This document shows positions 13,945-25,012 of a stretch of DNA of 64,000 nucleotides, piece after piece. The first letter of the stretch is position 1. Every line of letters begins with the position of its first letter. Under the pieces are notes generated by a model. It was not told where the DNA came from, searched no databases, and saw nothing but the letters and a program-made list of their open reading frames with translations. Source of the stretch: Aphanomyces cochlioides (taxonomy: Eukaryota > Oomycota > Saprolegniomycetes > Saprolegniales > Verrucalvaceae); contig JAHQRK010000006.1 of NCBI GenBank assembly GCA_019828595.1, forward strand, positions 1,922,001 through 1,986,000. Reading direction: 5' to 3'. Both the position numbers and the translations under genes were made by a program.

Positions 13945-14459
13945 TTATTTGAATTTGTGGGAAGAAATATCTTATAAATTTATACTTGTGTTGATTCTGG
14001 CGGGAATATAAATTATTACAGTTAACGCTTCAACATGTGAAAATACCGTACTGCGTAGTACAGGTAAGAAATACGGGTCAAGATTTCCTGGATCATGCAA
14101 GAGTCAAAACATGATCACGGTTAATGTGTAACAGGATGCATATCAGTTATGCTGGCATATATCCTTTGGTCTCATTTTTTGTCTAACAAAGAGTTTGAAA
14201 CTTCTGTATAACTCATTTCTACGTCAGCACCAATTGGAGGACGACATGAGCAGTACATTTTGAGCATGCTCTCTTATTCCAACCTATGGTATTTCAAAGC
14301 AGCCCAGGGGATTCAGAGATAATCCCATTAACATAAAGAAATGCATTGGTTGACTCCACAACTATTCACAGACAGAGTAGCGCAAGACCCGAACAAGCGA
14401 CCGATTTTTCATTAATATTTACAGAGTTGGTTTGGTTTGTTCGTACCAATAATAGGATT
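13945..14459. other. Intergenic spacer between cluster genes 1 and 2
   Basis: No supportable ORF. It should hold the promoter of the 12-module gene (reading left) and the 3' region of the three-module/PDZ gene. An imperfect palindrome, gtactgcgtagtac, lies at 14048-14061. Confidence 0.6.
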
Positions 14460-17400
14460 TCAAGGGAAGAAGCCATTTGATGGTGGATAATTGAAGTATG
14501 ACGGATTGTGGTTTTGATATTGTGGTGGCAGTTCTGGTGGAGCTGGATACGTTGGTAAGGATTGAAGCAGCATTGAGTTGTACAGGGGGTGACCAGGCGG
14601 CACTGCTACAATCATAACACTTTGGGGAGGGAAGTATGGAACTTGGTTTCCATAGTTTCCATGGTAGCCCAGAGCTGGTAAGTTTGAGGGGTTGAAGAAG
14701 ACTGCGTCGTTTCCAGCCGCAGTTGGGGGCACTTGGGGGGAGAAGGGAATATGAGGGAATGGGGGCTGACCAGCTTGATTCGTTGAACCGCCTCCCAAAA
14801 ATGTGGGGAAAATTTGGGTGTTGGCAACGCTTTGTACATTTCCTATGTTTGATGAAACATCGTAGTAGTTCATTGACGTGCTCGACGTTGGCATGACACT
14901 GCTTGCTACCAAATTTTGTGATGCTTGGTTCGTGTTCACGAGTCTACAAAACAAATATTAAAAAGTCAAAGAAATAAACATCACCTTCTATTTTGTTGGG
15001 AAGAAGTGGACGCATTAGATGTACAATTGGTAGATGCAGTAAAGGGCGTAGCATAAGGTGAACGAACCGACACACTCGAACGGCCAGAAAATTGACTTTC
15101 AGAATCGTTGGTACTTACGCGATGTTCAATTCCATTTACATTGGGTCTTTCTTGAGGAGTAACTTCTTCAATTAGCGTTACACGTTGTGAAGTTACTTTA
15201 TCATTTGCGGTTGATCTGGACGCGCTTGGTGTTGCAGATTTAGGTTTGTCATGTGATACTATCGGATTACGCAAGGGACGTCGAAATGTCACTGAGATTG
15301 GCCGTTTGCCTGAAGCAACAAGATCTGAAAACCCTTTGTACCCAATCTCTGTGTATGGTCGCGAGTTAACTTTAGCAATGAAGTCACCAGGCGCGATAGT
15401 ACCCCATTCAATGGCATATTTTGTCTCCTGAGGAGCGTTGGATGCTAGACCAAGTACAACGGCTCCATGTTTGGTTTCTCCAATGTGTAGTCCCAAAGAA
15501 TATGTTTCAAACGTAAAAGTGGTATCAACACCATATTGATTTGAATCCACATGCGGAACAGTCTGTGGAGAAACAACGGATACATCTTGAATTTCGGGGC
15601 CTGGTGTATGGGCTACATTCTGAGATTTCGATGAATCTTGAGTTCGGCTTTCAAACTCGCGTTGCATAACGCTCAATTTCGCAAACTCAACCTTGAGAGC
15701 ATTTGGTAGTAGCTGTGGCGAAACTTGATCACGTTTAGAAAAGTCAAGAGAGCGACATTTGCAATATGATGCTGGCTCGGATAAATAGTGGTTAAGAAAA
15801 AAACTCAACCAACGTCGTGCTCGATCAACATCAGGCTTTAACCCCATACCAGAAAATTGGGCAACTTCATTCGAAAATGACACACAATCTTGGATGATCT
15901 TTTCATGCACTTGTGGTTCGAAGGGGCCTTCGAAGGCTCCAAGAAGGTTTTTCATGCATTTGTGCATGAATTGGGCCTCGAGTGATGTTGCAGGTCCTGA
16001 ATTCTTCACTGACACGCTTATCAGAAGGCACCACAAACACATCACAGCGCAATGGTACACACTCACAAATTGTAGAGGTATTGAAACATTTGTTGGATCA
16101 AGTGTTTGACGGCGAAGAACCACGTACAGCTGATTCAAGATTTTTTGCAATGACATTATGACTTGCAAAAAGTGCTCAACATGGCCTGTGGTAAGTGCCT
16201 GTTTCCAGACTGGGACAGCTTCATGGACTTTATTCTTCAACACAGTTAATTCTGAAACGAGAAGAGACGATTGTCTGGAGACATTAACTTTCGGGGGATA
16301 CTCATTCACTGATTGAGGAACCTCTACAGCTTGCTTCTTCCGGGGTGGTTCATCTTTGTCGTCAGCTGACGGTGGACCACTGACGTTTGTAGATACGTCT
16401 TTGATATTTTCTTTCGATGTTGGGAGTATAATTGGTTGGAGTAGATGTTGATAAGCAACCTCAAAATTCTAGGAGACTAGCATTAAAATATATGATCACT
16501 ATTTTACATACTTCAGCCTCGGCGACGGCTGCTGCAAATGCTTCGACAAACGCTTTACTCTTTGACTCAACGAAGCTCTGATCATAAATCAGATCTGTAT
16601 GTTGAGCCCCTTTCCATTGCTTTAGACTTTCGGATTCGATCAAGCCACTAAAAATTTGACAATGAGATTTGCACAAGGGATAAAGACGTACAATTTGTGA
16701 CGACCGAAGTAATACACTTGAGCTACAATGTCTTTTCGTTGCGATAATTCACCACCATGTTTTGAAACCTCATTATCTTCTACAATTGTGTTGGCAAATG
16801 TTATCAAACAAACATTTACCTCGTGCAACTCGTTTCGATTCGAAGTCCATTGCACAAACATACACGGGCCACCACATTTGCCCATTCAAACAAGCCCACG
16901 CAACATATCCTTGAAATCCAGAAACCTCGTCGTCACTCTGAGATATTGACATACTTCCGGACAATATTGGACGAGAGAATTCTTGGGAAGTAATAGTCGT
17001 GTTGCATTCAGGTGGTAAGTCATGTAGCTGACCTTTTGGGTGTGAATCCATTGGATTTACATCATCTGCAACTTCGTTGTCTGTGCTTTTTTTGTTTTTT
17101 GTGATGGCCTGTTCTTCGTGACCACTTTCATCGCTGATTTGCGTTGACTGCAATTGCTTTGACTCATTAGCATTAGATTCTTGTGGACCTGGTGTTAAGT
17201 CGGACGCTTTAGGAGCGAAGACATTTGAAGATATGTAAGGAGGCAATCGAATTGAGTTCTGGCATGCCAGAAAATCCTTTATGGACGTCAATAATTGCAC
17301 ATGATATGAGCTACCTTGACTTCCTTCATGGCGCGGGCGTGTGCTTCGTCCTTCCGTGACCATGTTTTGTTTGGAAAGTACTGGTCGTATTCATTGCAGT

Positions 17401-18464
17401 TCCATATTTTGACCCCTGTCTCTGCAAATTTCGTTGTAGTATCGTGTAAGTGCCTATATCAAGAAAATTAAGTTTTTTCTCGTTCAAAAAAGTACAATAT
17501 ATGATTTCCAAACAAATACAATAAGCGATGAGTATCTGAGCTACTCTGTGCTATCTGAATCTCTGTCGCAAATTCTTTGGCTAACAACTTGATTACATTG
17601 ACACAAAACACAATGATATACCTAGGCGGACCACTTTGGATCGTGCATTTGAAACTCGAGAATGGCTCAGTAGTATTTTCGGGTCACATATATAGGCTGG
17701 CCACCAAGTTTTCCCAACAACGTAAAGCCAAGCAAGGTTATCGTATTTCAAACCATCAGCAGTTACGACCGATGAATTGTTGATCGCTTCTTCATTTTCA
17801 TCGCTGTCAATGTCTACAGATAATAAATAACCGACGTTACCTCATTACTTACCAATAACTTCAGTCGTTCCTGTGGTAGCAGCTACTACACTGCTCTTGA
17901 GAGCAGGTGGTGACAGAGACGGGTCTAAATCTGATGCAACCATACGGGGTGGTAAGCGCGTTGTCATATCAGATGCCAAATACGTCTAATATCGAGAGAG
18001 TAAAGAAAGCTCAAGCTCAAGTTGATACTCTTGCTTCACGCAACGCCGTCCTAAAACTGTCTTGAACAGGGCCGCGCTTAATTTTCGGTAATCCATGGAC
18101 ATATTCTGCATGGCCAATGCATTCCCAAGGTCGTAGCGTGTTATCGTCATGTGCATGTAGTCGACTATATTACATTCACATCAGCAAGTCGCACGAATAG
18201 GATGCACCTTACAATAAGTAGAGCCCAAAGTAGAATGCGAGATAACGTTCTGTGGGTCGTTCGTTTGCTTTTCTGAGCATGCGACGATGCCCGGACCCTG
18301 AAGGATTGGTGATCTACTGAAAGAATTGTTGCTGAACACGTACCAAGCAAGTGAAGTTCAGTCCGCAGCTTTGATGGGTCGCATATATACACAGGCCACC
18401 AAGGATTATCCTCGGATTTCGCCCACGCCAATTGATTCACTTCGACGTTTGGCGGGCTGTTCAT
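14460..18464 (-). CDS. Three-module PWWP protein with helical region and PDZ-like domain (cluster gene 2)
   Basis: Exons: 18464-18344, 18297-18213, 18164-18029; 17985-17853, 17813-17622, 17580-17496, 17453-17315; 17276-16820, 16779-16692, 16647-16512; 16468-14985; 14943-14460. Total 3,540 nt, 1,179 residues, all in frame. Modules begin near the N-terminus (PWWPVYICDP), then TWWPAYICDP, then MWWPVYVC. After the third EAE helix, a 495-residue exon holds a Leu-rich helical stretch (about residues 590-797) and a PDZ-like domain (about 840-923). The last exon is a Pro/Asn/Tyr-rich, probably disordered tail (YPAPPELPPQYQNHNPSYF). PDZ domains bind C-terminal peptides, so this member may tether partners to chromatin (inference). 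The extra linker intron 17814-17852 splits a VIDIDSDE acidic motif. Confidence 0.83.
15272..15523 (-). other. PDZ-like domain region
   Basis: The segment shows the PDZ pattern: SLGLHIGE (carboxylate-loop-like), GAVVLGLAS, then GDFIAKVNSRPY (the common GDxIxxVN motif), a helix, and ISVTFRRP as last strand. Length of about 84 residues fits. A PDZ domain in a PWWP protein would be unusual. Assignment is by motif only. Confidence 0.65.
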
Positions 18465-19470
18465 TCTCTTGGCACAACCTCCGCGTGGGAACCTTGAAAA
18501 TTAATATTCCAAAAATATTATCACCAAGGCAACAATGCCGTTACACAAAACCAAACGTTGAACAGGAAGGTCTGACCTTGGCTCTCAGCCAAGACAAGGC
18601 AAACAGAAAACTCAAACTGAGCCCACTTAAATATCCATATAACTTAAGAGCAAGCAAAATTAACGCAAAACTAACGACGGGTTGAGCATTTGCAGCTCAG
18701 TGATGTTTTGAAGTAACGTAAACGACCAATTTACGAGGATCCAACCAGTTTATGAGGAACAATTTCCGGAACCTCTTTAAATTTGTGCAATGCATTTTCT
18801 TATACTCGTTTACTTGGATAATGTTGTTATTTGACGATTTTGATTCTGCATAATATAATACCTGTATAAACTGATGATTAATGTGCAAAAACAAACTGCC
18901 CAAAACCTTGAAACTTGATAATTGACATACTTTAATCAAGATAAAAAGTTCCTCAATAACTGGTTGGCCAAGTTTCAAAAAGTGGCCATTTCAAATGAAC
19001 TTGCCAACACCTATATTCCATAAAAACTGATATCGTTGACAAATTCAATATCACAAGGATTTCAAGATTCTCTTGATCAAAGCCCCAGTTTGCATACCTT
19101 CGTGGGGGCTGAGATAATGGGAGTTAAGTGAGTTGAGTCGAAATGTTCCTCGTAAATTGGTTACAACTGGACAGAGATGTGCGCATTTGAGCAGTTTGAA
19201 CACAATTTCCACTCTCTAACGTTGCGATCTACGCCATCCTTAACTGAACTACCTCCATTTTTGTTGAAAACCACAACGAATTGATTCAAATCACGTCACT
19301 CGTCATGAAGACCGTGTTTGGAATGAGACTACTACTTTAAAATGAGTGGAGGGGCAGATTGAGCTGTTGGAGTATGATCCTGGGCTTAGTTATGCAATGA
19401 GTGTTCATTGACCAGTTTCATCGCTGGACATGTCTTGCAACAACAAGAAACATACGAAAAAGCATAGATT
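18465..19470. other. Intergenic spacer between cluster genes 2 and 3
   Basis: About 1 kb with no ORF showing a convincing start, splice pattern or PWWP motif. The 93-codon minus-strand ORF at 18697-18978 is AT-rich with no recognisable motif. It should carry the promoter of cluster gene 2 and the 3' flank of gene 3. Confidence 0.55.
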
Positions 19471-21051
19471 TCAAATATTAGGTTGCCCACGAGGCATCGT
19501 AAGCCAATATGCGATGTTATTTGGTCGACTGACCACTTGAGGTGAAATGGAGCTGTAAACAGTTTTTGTTAGAGCAGATCCATTTGGGGGGCTCACGCTG
19601 ATAATGCTTCTGTTGCTGTGGAATTGACTTGAGCTGTGTTTCTCCTTTGTTTGAGCAATAAAAGTTGGCGAAGAATTTGATGTCCATGGGGCGCTCCAAA
19701 TGCTTCTTGGTGATCTCACATAGTTATTTGCCGGCAACGGAGGCAATACTACGGGCCCTGTTGAACTCCAGCTGCCGAAACGTACATTGCTCGTATCACG
19801 AGGCAGAACTGAAATCTTTTGTTTAGTTGTCGCTTCGTAAGTTTCAAGGCATTTTTGAAGGTGATTCAACTCCAGAGAGACAATTGGTAGATGAGGCGAC
19901 GTTCGGACGAGAAATGGGCGGCATCTGTATTCACTTGGAGGGAACGACAAATAGCCTGTCTCGGCAAACGCATCTTGTGTCCATTTGACGGCCCATTCGA
20001 CGCCTTCGGAGAGTCGACCCCGAGCTTGACTTAGACAACGTAAAAAATCGGAGCAATGGTGATTTACGTGTTCAGTAGAATGAATGTTCAGGATTCCGGC
20101 TATAGCGGTTCGAAAATGGTCAACTATTGCGACAAAGACCCCCATTTCATTCGTAGTTGGCGTATTGCATTCACCCAAAGCCGTACTGAGGACTAAGGAG
20201 ACCACACCAACAATAATAGCGTGGTGAGTGGACGCAAAAACCCGCGGGCTTGTGTCTGATCTCTTGACGACTTCGCCAAAACCTCCGAGGAACGAGTACG
20301 TAGTGAGGCAAAAGTGCTGAAGACTCTCCTTGGACGCTTTGTTGAGGGCATTGCGCTTTACATATTCTAACTCAGAGATGTACTCATATACCCGATTGGA
20401 CAAATCGTTTCTTCCTGCCAGAGGTTGGCGGGATGTTTCCAACGTGACGAACGATTGATCAACTCGTTCGGTTCCTTGTAAACTCGTGGTTCGAGAGGCC
20501 TTGAAAAGTTTATTTTTGGCCATGTTGGTATTGTCTGCACAGCTCGGCCCTGAATCTAGACGGCAAAAAGTCTGAGAACTTCGTGGATTCAAGAACGAGT
20601 TCTCAGTCTTCGACTGCTCTTTCTGTAGAGCAATGTAGACATTGATAAAATCCTACATTGGATCGTAAGCTTCAATGAGACGTTGATAGCACCTCAGCTT
20701 CTCGTATCGCGCAGCCAAATGTGGCAAGGCAATCCGCCGACACAGTTGCAAGGGACAGTTGAGCATGTGCAAATGAAAAATGCATGTCACCTTTCCATGG
20801 CATGAGGCTGCTCGAATCAACTTCGTGACTGAACACATGTATTAAATCATGTAATGGGATCTATGATACCATTCATGTGTACCAAACTGGTACACCCATA
20901 GGTGTTGGTTCGAATTCGGAATCATTGCCGTGTTTGGGACACCATGGTTCAAAGGATAAGCAGGCCACCATATATTATTCTGCATCAAACACCATGTTAC
21001 CAATGTCGCGTGCAAAGAATTCTCTTCATTGTTGCCCTCTTGCCTTGTCAT
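19471..21051 (-). CDS. Single divergent PWWP module fused to long C-terminal domain (cluster gene 3)
   Basis: Exons: 21051-20870, 20828-20693, 20652-19471 (499 residues, in frame). The only module is divergent. The first two exons of the usual cassette are fused (no A/B intron), the strand reads IWWPAYPLNHG without the Cys-Asp-Pro, and Y-Q-F-G-T-H-E follows. The MPWKG strand and the REAE helix are kept. The 393-residue last exon has a helical domain (about residues 130-330) with a layout resembling the post-module region of cluster gene 2, then a Ser/Pro-rich tail. The first ATG is 21051. An open stretch with TTG continues to about 21069, so a 5' exon may have been lost to the MITE-like element just upstream. 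Confidence 0.72.
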
Positions 21052-21165
21052 GGGTCTCTCTTCCTCCAAAGATCCACCTGCAATGGTGGTTGGTTGTCTT
21101 TGGCGCTCTGTTCAAATTTCGACTTTCAGCGTCATATTAGCCCAAAATTCACATTTCCGCTCATA

Positions 21166-21390
21166 ATATTATCTTTTTCACCCAAATTTGTATTTTTTTT
21201 ACCAAAATCGAATTCGATTCCAAATCGATTCGATCATACTGAAGTCAAGTATAAATGAAAAGTATGGCAAACGTCCCAAATTAATTACACGTGTGTCTGG
21301 GTGTGTTTAGCGTGAATTAGGTAGCAGATCGATTTGAAAAATCGATACATTTCGGACCCCCCTCACAATTTCGAATGAAATTGACAATAT
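21166..21390. mobile_element. MITE-like element, internally deleted relative of the 47.2-49.9 kb transposon
   Basis: About 225 bp with imperfect terminal inverted repeats: left atattatctttttcaccc, right end reversed atattgtcaatttcattc. Its left half matches 47163-47290 (shared tcatactgaagtcaagtata) and its right half matches 49785-49906 (shared gatcgatttgaaaaatcgat). It lacks the ~2.5-kb interior of the long copy. It lies between cluster gene 3 and the palindrome. A clear target-site duplication was not found. Confidence 0.7.
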
Positions 21391-21431
21391 CTAATGGAAA
21401 ATGTATTGTCTTCGGAATTTACAGTGTGGAT

Positions 21432-22123
21432 TACATTGGCATTTTGATTTTGTCCAATCCAAAGTTAAAGTAGTTTCAATTGGCTATATATGAAGTCATA
21501 CATCAAAGTTGTGGGAGTTGACAGAGATCCATCACCCCACACTCATGCTTGTCGAGGTACGGCCAATTTTTGCACGCCTCCGGTAGCAATAATGATGTTA
21601 ACTGAGCAAATAAATTACTTCGAAGTAAGATGAATTTACTCCTATGTCTCTGAATTTAGTCGAAAGCTAATCTAAACTCCTTTACGGGGACATTAAACTT
21701 GAAAACAGTACTCACTGTGACTGAATAAGGGTCTAGAATCGGAATGCACTTATATTTGTACTCGCATTCATGCGAAATTCAATTCAAATGCTAACAGATT
21801 GAAAACTTGTTCCATGTCGAGAGATGATATATAGTCTACAACTCAACATTTTGATTGCTAGCTATAGAGAAAGGCGTCTGTAAATGTCTTTCAGGATTTT
21901 TACCGATGCAATGCATGTCAAAGAGTTGGTGCTGTCTTTACTTGCACAAGTTAAGCAACGCAATCTCGAAAAAAGGGTTGAAACAAATGTAGATAAACAG
22001 CTTTCGCCTTAAATGTTTGATTTATGAGGCTGTAAACAACGTTGAGGTATCACGAGGTCGTATGTGATGTCAACTTTCCAAGCCCTTTGTCCATCCCCTT
22101 AGGAACGCTGAAATCGCTCTGTC
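21432..22123. repeat. Left arm of a perfect 692-bp inverted repeat
   Basis: Starts at tacattggcattttgatttt and ends at aaatcgctctgtc. By eye it is the exact reverse complement of 22184-22875, with no mismatch or indel noticed over 692 bp. It contains no supportable gene. Confidence 0.93.
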
Positions 22124-22187
22124 GTTGATTACTTTTTCCTGATGAATGTGACATGTCGTTGATTACTTTTTCCTGATGAATGTGACA
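22120..22187. repeat. Two exact 34-bp tandem copies forming the palindrome centre
   Basis: Copies at 22120-22153 and 22154-22187 read tgtcgttgattactttttcc... and abut exactly. They form the 60-bp spacer plus the inner ends of both arms. The symmetry centre is the 8-bp palindrome gacatgtc at 22150-22157. Confidence 0.92.
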
Positions 22188-22875
22188 GAGCGATTTCAGC
22201 GTTCCTAAGGGGATGGACAAAGGGCTTGGAAAGTTGACATCACATACGACCTCGTGATACCTCAACGTTGTTTACAGCCTCATAAATCAAACATTTAAGG
22301 CGAAAGCTGTTTATCTACATTTGTTTCAACCCTTTTTTCGAGATTGCGTTGCTTAACTTGTGCAAGTAAAGACAGCACCAACTCTTTGACATGCATTGCA
22401 TCGGTAAAAATCCTGAAAGACATTTACAGACGCCTTTCTCTATAGCTAGCAATCAAAATGTTGAGTTGTAGACTATATATCATCTCTCGACATGGAACAA
22501 GTTTTCAATCTGTTAGCATTTGAATTGAATTTCGCATGAATGCGAGTACAAATATAAGTGCATTCCGATTCTAGACCCTTATTCAGTCACAGTGAGTACT
22601 GTTTTCAAGTTTAATGTCCCCGTAAAGGAGTTTAGATTAGCTTTCGACTAAATTCAGAGACATAGGAGTAAATTCATCTTACTTCGAAGTAATTTATTTG
22701 CTCAGTTAACATCATTATTGCTACCGGAGGCGTGCAAAAATTGGCCGTACCTCGACAAGCATGAGTGTGGGGTGATGGATCTCTGTCAACTCCCACAACT
22801 TTGATGTATGACTTCATATATAGCCAATTGAAACTACTTTAACTTTGGATTGGACAAAATCAAAATGCCAATGTA
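22184..22875. repeat. Right arm of the perfect 692-bp inverted repeat
   Basis: Exact reverse complement of 21432-22123, ending at caaaatgccaatgta. It stops 63 bp before the ATG of the plus-strand cluster gene, so it may supply its promoter. Confidence 0.93.
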
Positions 22876-22938
22876 CCGAAAGCTCCCTATTCTGTTTTGT
22901 GCTTAGACTCGGCGATTGGCGGCGACAACCTCGACTCA

Positions 22939-24792
22939 ATGTCGTCGTCCAACAACGAAGACGGTAAGTACAACCGCGTGGCCTGGGGAAGTACGAATCG
23001 CGTGTTGTGGTGGCCAGTGTACTTGTGCGATCCAGCTACAATACGAGATGAGCTGCATATATTGCGTATGTTAATGAACATTATGTCCCAAACTAGACCC
23101 ATGGCTTTTAGAAAAAAGCCATAAAAATGCCTACAAAAGTCGTCATGATCCCAGCTACCCGATTGTCTACTGCCTTGGTCGCTACATCTTGTAATCTAAT
23201 ATTGTGCGTGTTGAAAACCTCATGCAAAATGTAGCGAGGACAAGAAAATGCATATTAAGCCTTGGCATTGCCTTGAACACGATTCTTTTGTCGAGAAGGG
23301 ACTCAATTCAGCTTCTGATAAAACTGAACGCGAATGGTCACGAGCTCTACGAGAAGCGCAAGTACTTTTGTCTCGATTTATCCGATCCTCATGATATTCA
23401 ATAGCGAATTCGAGTGCGAGGAGTTGTTCCATACTTGCTTCCATCAGATCTAAATAAAAAACTTCCAGCTCCACCGAAATCCTGCAATGCACCCCCTGGA
23501 TCAATTGTCTGGCTATATCAACAGAAAAATAGGCCATGGGTACCATGTTACATATTTGATCCGATGCGTTTGCGCCACTTAAAAGGTACGATGATGGCCT
23601 ATTGTTTATCCAACGACAAGGAATAGGCAATGTTCATTCCAGCGATCACTTGGCAACAGCTCAAAGAAATCCTGAGAAATACTACTTTGTCTATGCATTT
23701 GGCGAACACACAGTGTACAATTGGCATTTGTCGACTGGATATTGACTTTATTCGTAGTTCCCTTTATCTGAAGTCTACACCTGCAGTAAAATATTGGGGC
23801 TGTCCTGAACATGATGGCCTTATCGAAGGTCTACCGAAAATTCCAGGATATAAGTCTAAGCTCGACAAAGCAGTGAAAGAAGTTGTGGTTTGCTTCTCAA
23901 TTCGACCCTCATTCATAGAGTGGATGCATCTTAGGCATTTGCCGCTTTAGGCCACGATTGGCGAATGTTGACGCTACCTGGTTATGGATTTGTGGAGCCA
24001 AATGTAGCAGTCGGGTTGCCACAAGTTAGTCGTGCAACACCAGTGTCTTCATCTCAAACCTCAGACCAGTCTGTAACTCAGACACCTGCCAAGGAAAAAA
24101 ACGAAGAAAAGGAAAGCAAAAAGCGACCTATATCCCCTCCACCAGCAGGTATGTTTAACTGACTTTGCAGGTAATGATATGTGTCAAGTGGAAAAATTGT
24201 CAAAACAACAAAAGAAGGAATTACGTGAGAAACTGTATCTCGAGAAAGAAGCTGCAACTCAAGCTTTAATCATGACCAACCCAGATTATCCAAATGGTGT
24301 TGCATGGGCGAACAGAGTGTCTACAATGTGGACACCAGTGTACATATGTGACTTGGCCAAATGGCTGATTCCTCAAGGCAAACGTATGAATGATTTCCCC
24401 TTGGTCCAATTGTAAATTAAAATGTAGGCCTGGAGCCCATTCAAGTCTACTTCTTCGGAACGCACGAAATGTATTGTGACACATGTCAATTGGTGCCTTA
24501 ACTTTCTCTTTTGTAGCGCATGGTATACTGGGCAGCTAAAGCCTTGGAAATGCCCCGACCGCTTGGAATTAGTAAACAGTAGAAAGAGCTTTGTAGGTGA
24601 TGAATTCGACAACTCATTGCTAGAAGCAGAAGTACAACATCGCCTATTTTCGATATCTGACATGTTCTAGGACTTCTATAATCAACTAGAGCGAATCAAG
24701 GTTTGTCAGGATCATGTACCATTGCTATATTCATATAGGGATACTTGTCTCTGCACGGAGATCTGCGACGACTTAATAAAGACGAATTTTGA
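22939..24792 (+). CDS. Three-module PWWP protein, only plus-strand member (cluster gene 4)
   Basis: Exons: 22939-23065, 23112-23190, 23235-23361; 23405-23585, 23627-23714, 23758-23887; 23935-24148, 24189-24383, 24428-24470, 24517-24631; 24671-24700, 24739-24792. Total 1,383 nt, 460 residues. Modules read LWWPVYLCDP, PWVPCYIFDP and MWTPVYICDL. The third has a very short exon B (43 nt) that drops the usual G-H helix, so it may be compact or degenerate. The last intron is optional by sequence (read-through stops at 24805), but splicing gives a short tail (GYLSLHGDLRRLN) resembling the end of the convergent neighbour, which supports it. It starts 63 bp from the right palindrome arm. Confidence 0.8.
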
Positions 24793-25012
24793 ACAGAATT
24801 TATAGACATTTTTATCCTACACCGAGTACTAATTCAAATCGATGATTTTACAATTATGGATGGACATCTGAGGTGCAAGGCTTTTTTATGTTTGCAACTG
24901 GGATCTTTGTTCCGATTGTTGATATGCACTAAAATTTTATCAATAAATTTAGTGTGATCAACAACGTATGGTCAGTCTTATTTGATCAACGGGCAACCTT
25001 GATTCACATATG

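Noticed and set aside
22050..22265. 71-codon minus-strand ORF across the palindrome centre
   Set aside because: It reads out of one arm, through the 34-bp repeats and into the other arm, so it follows from the symmetry. No motif and no splice context.
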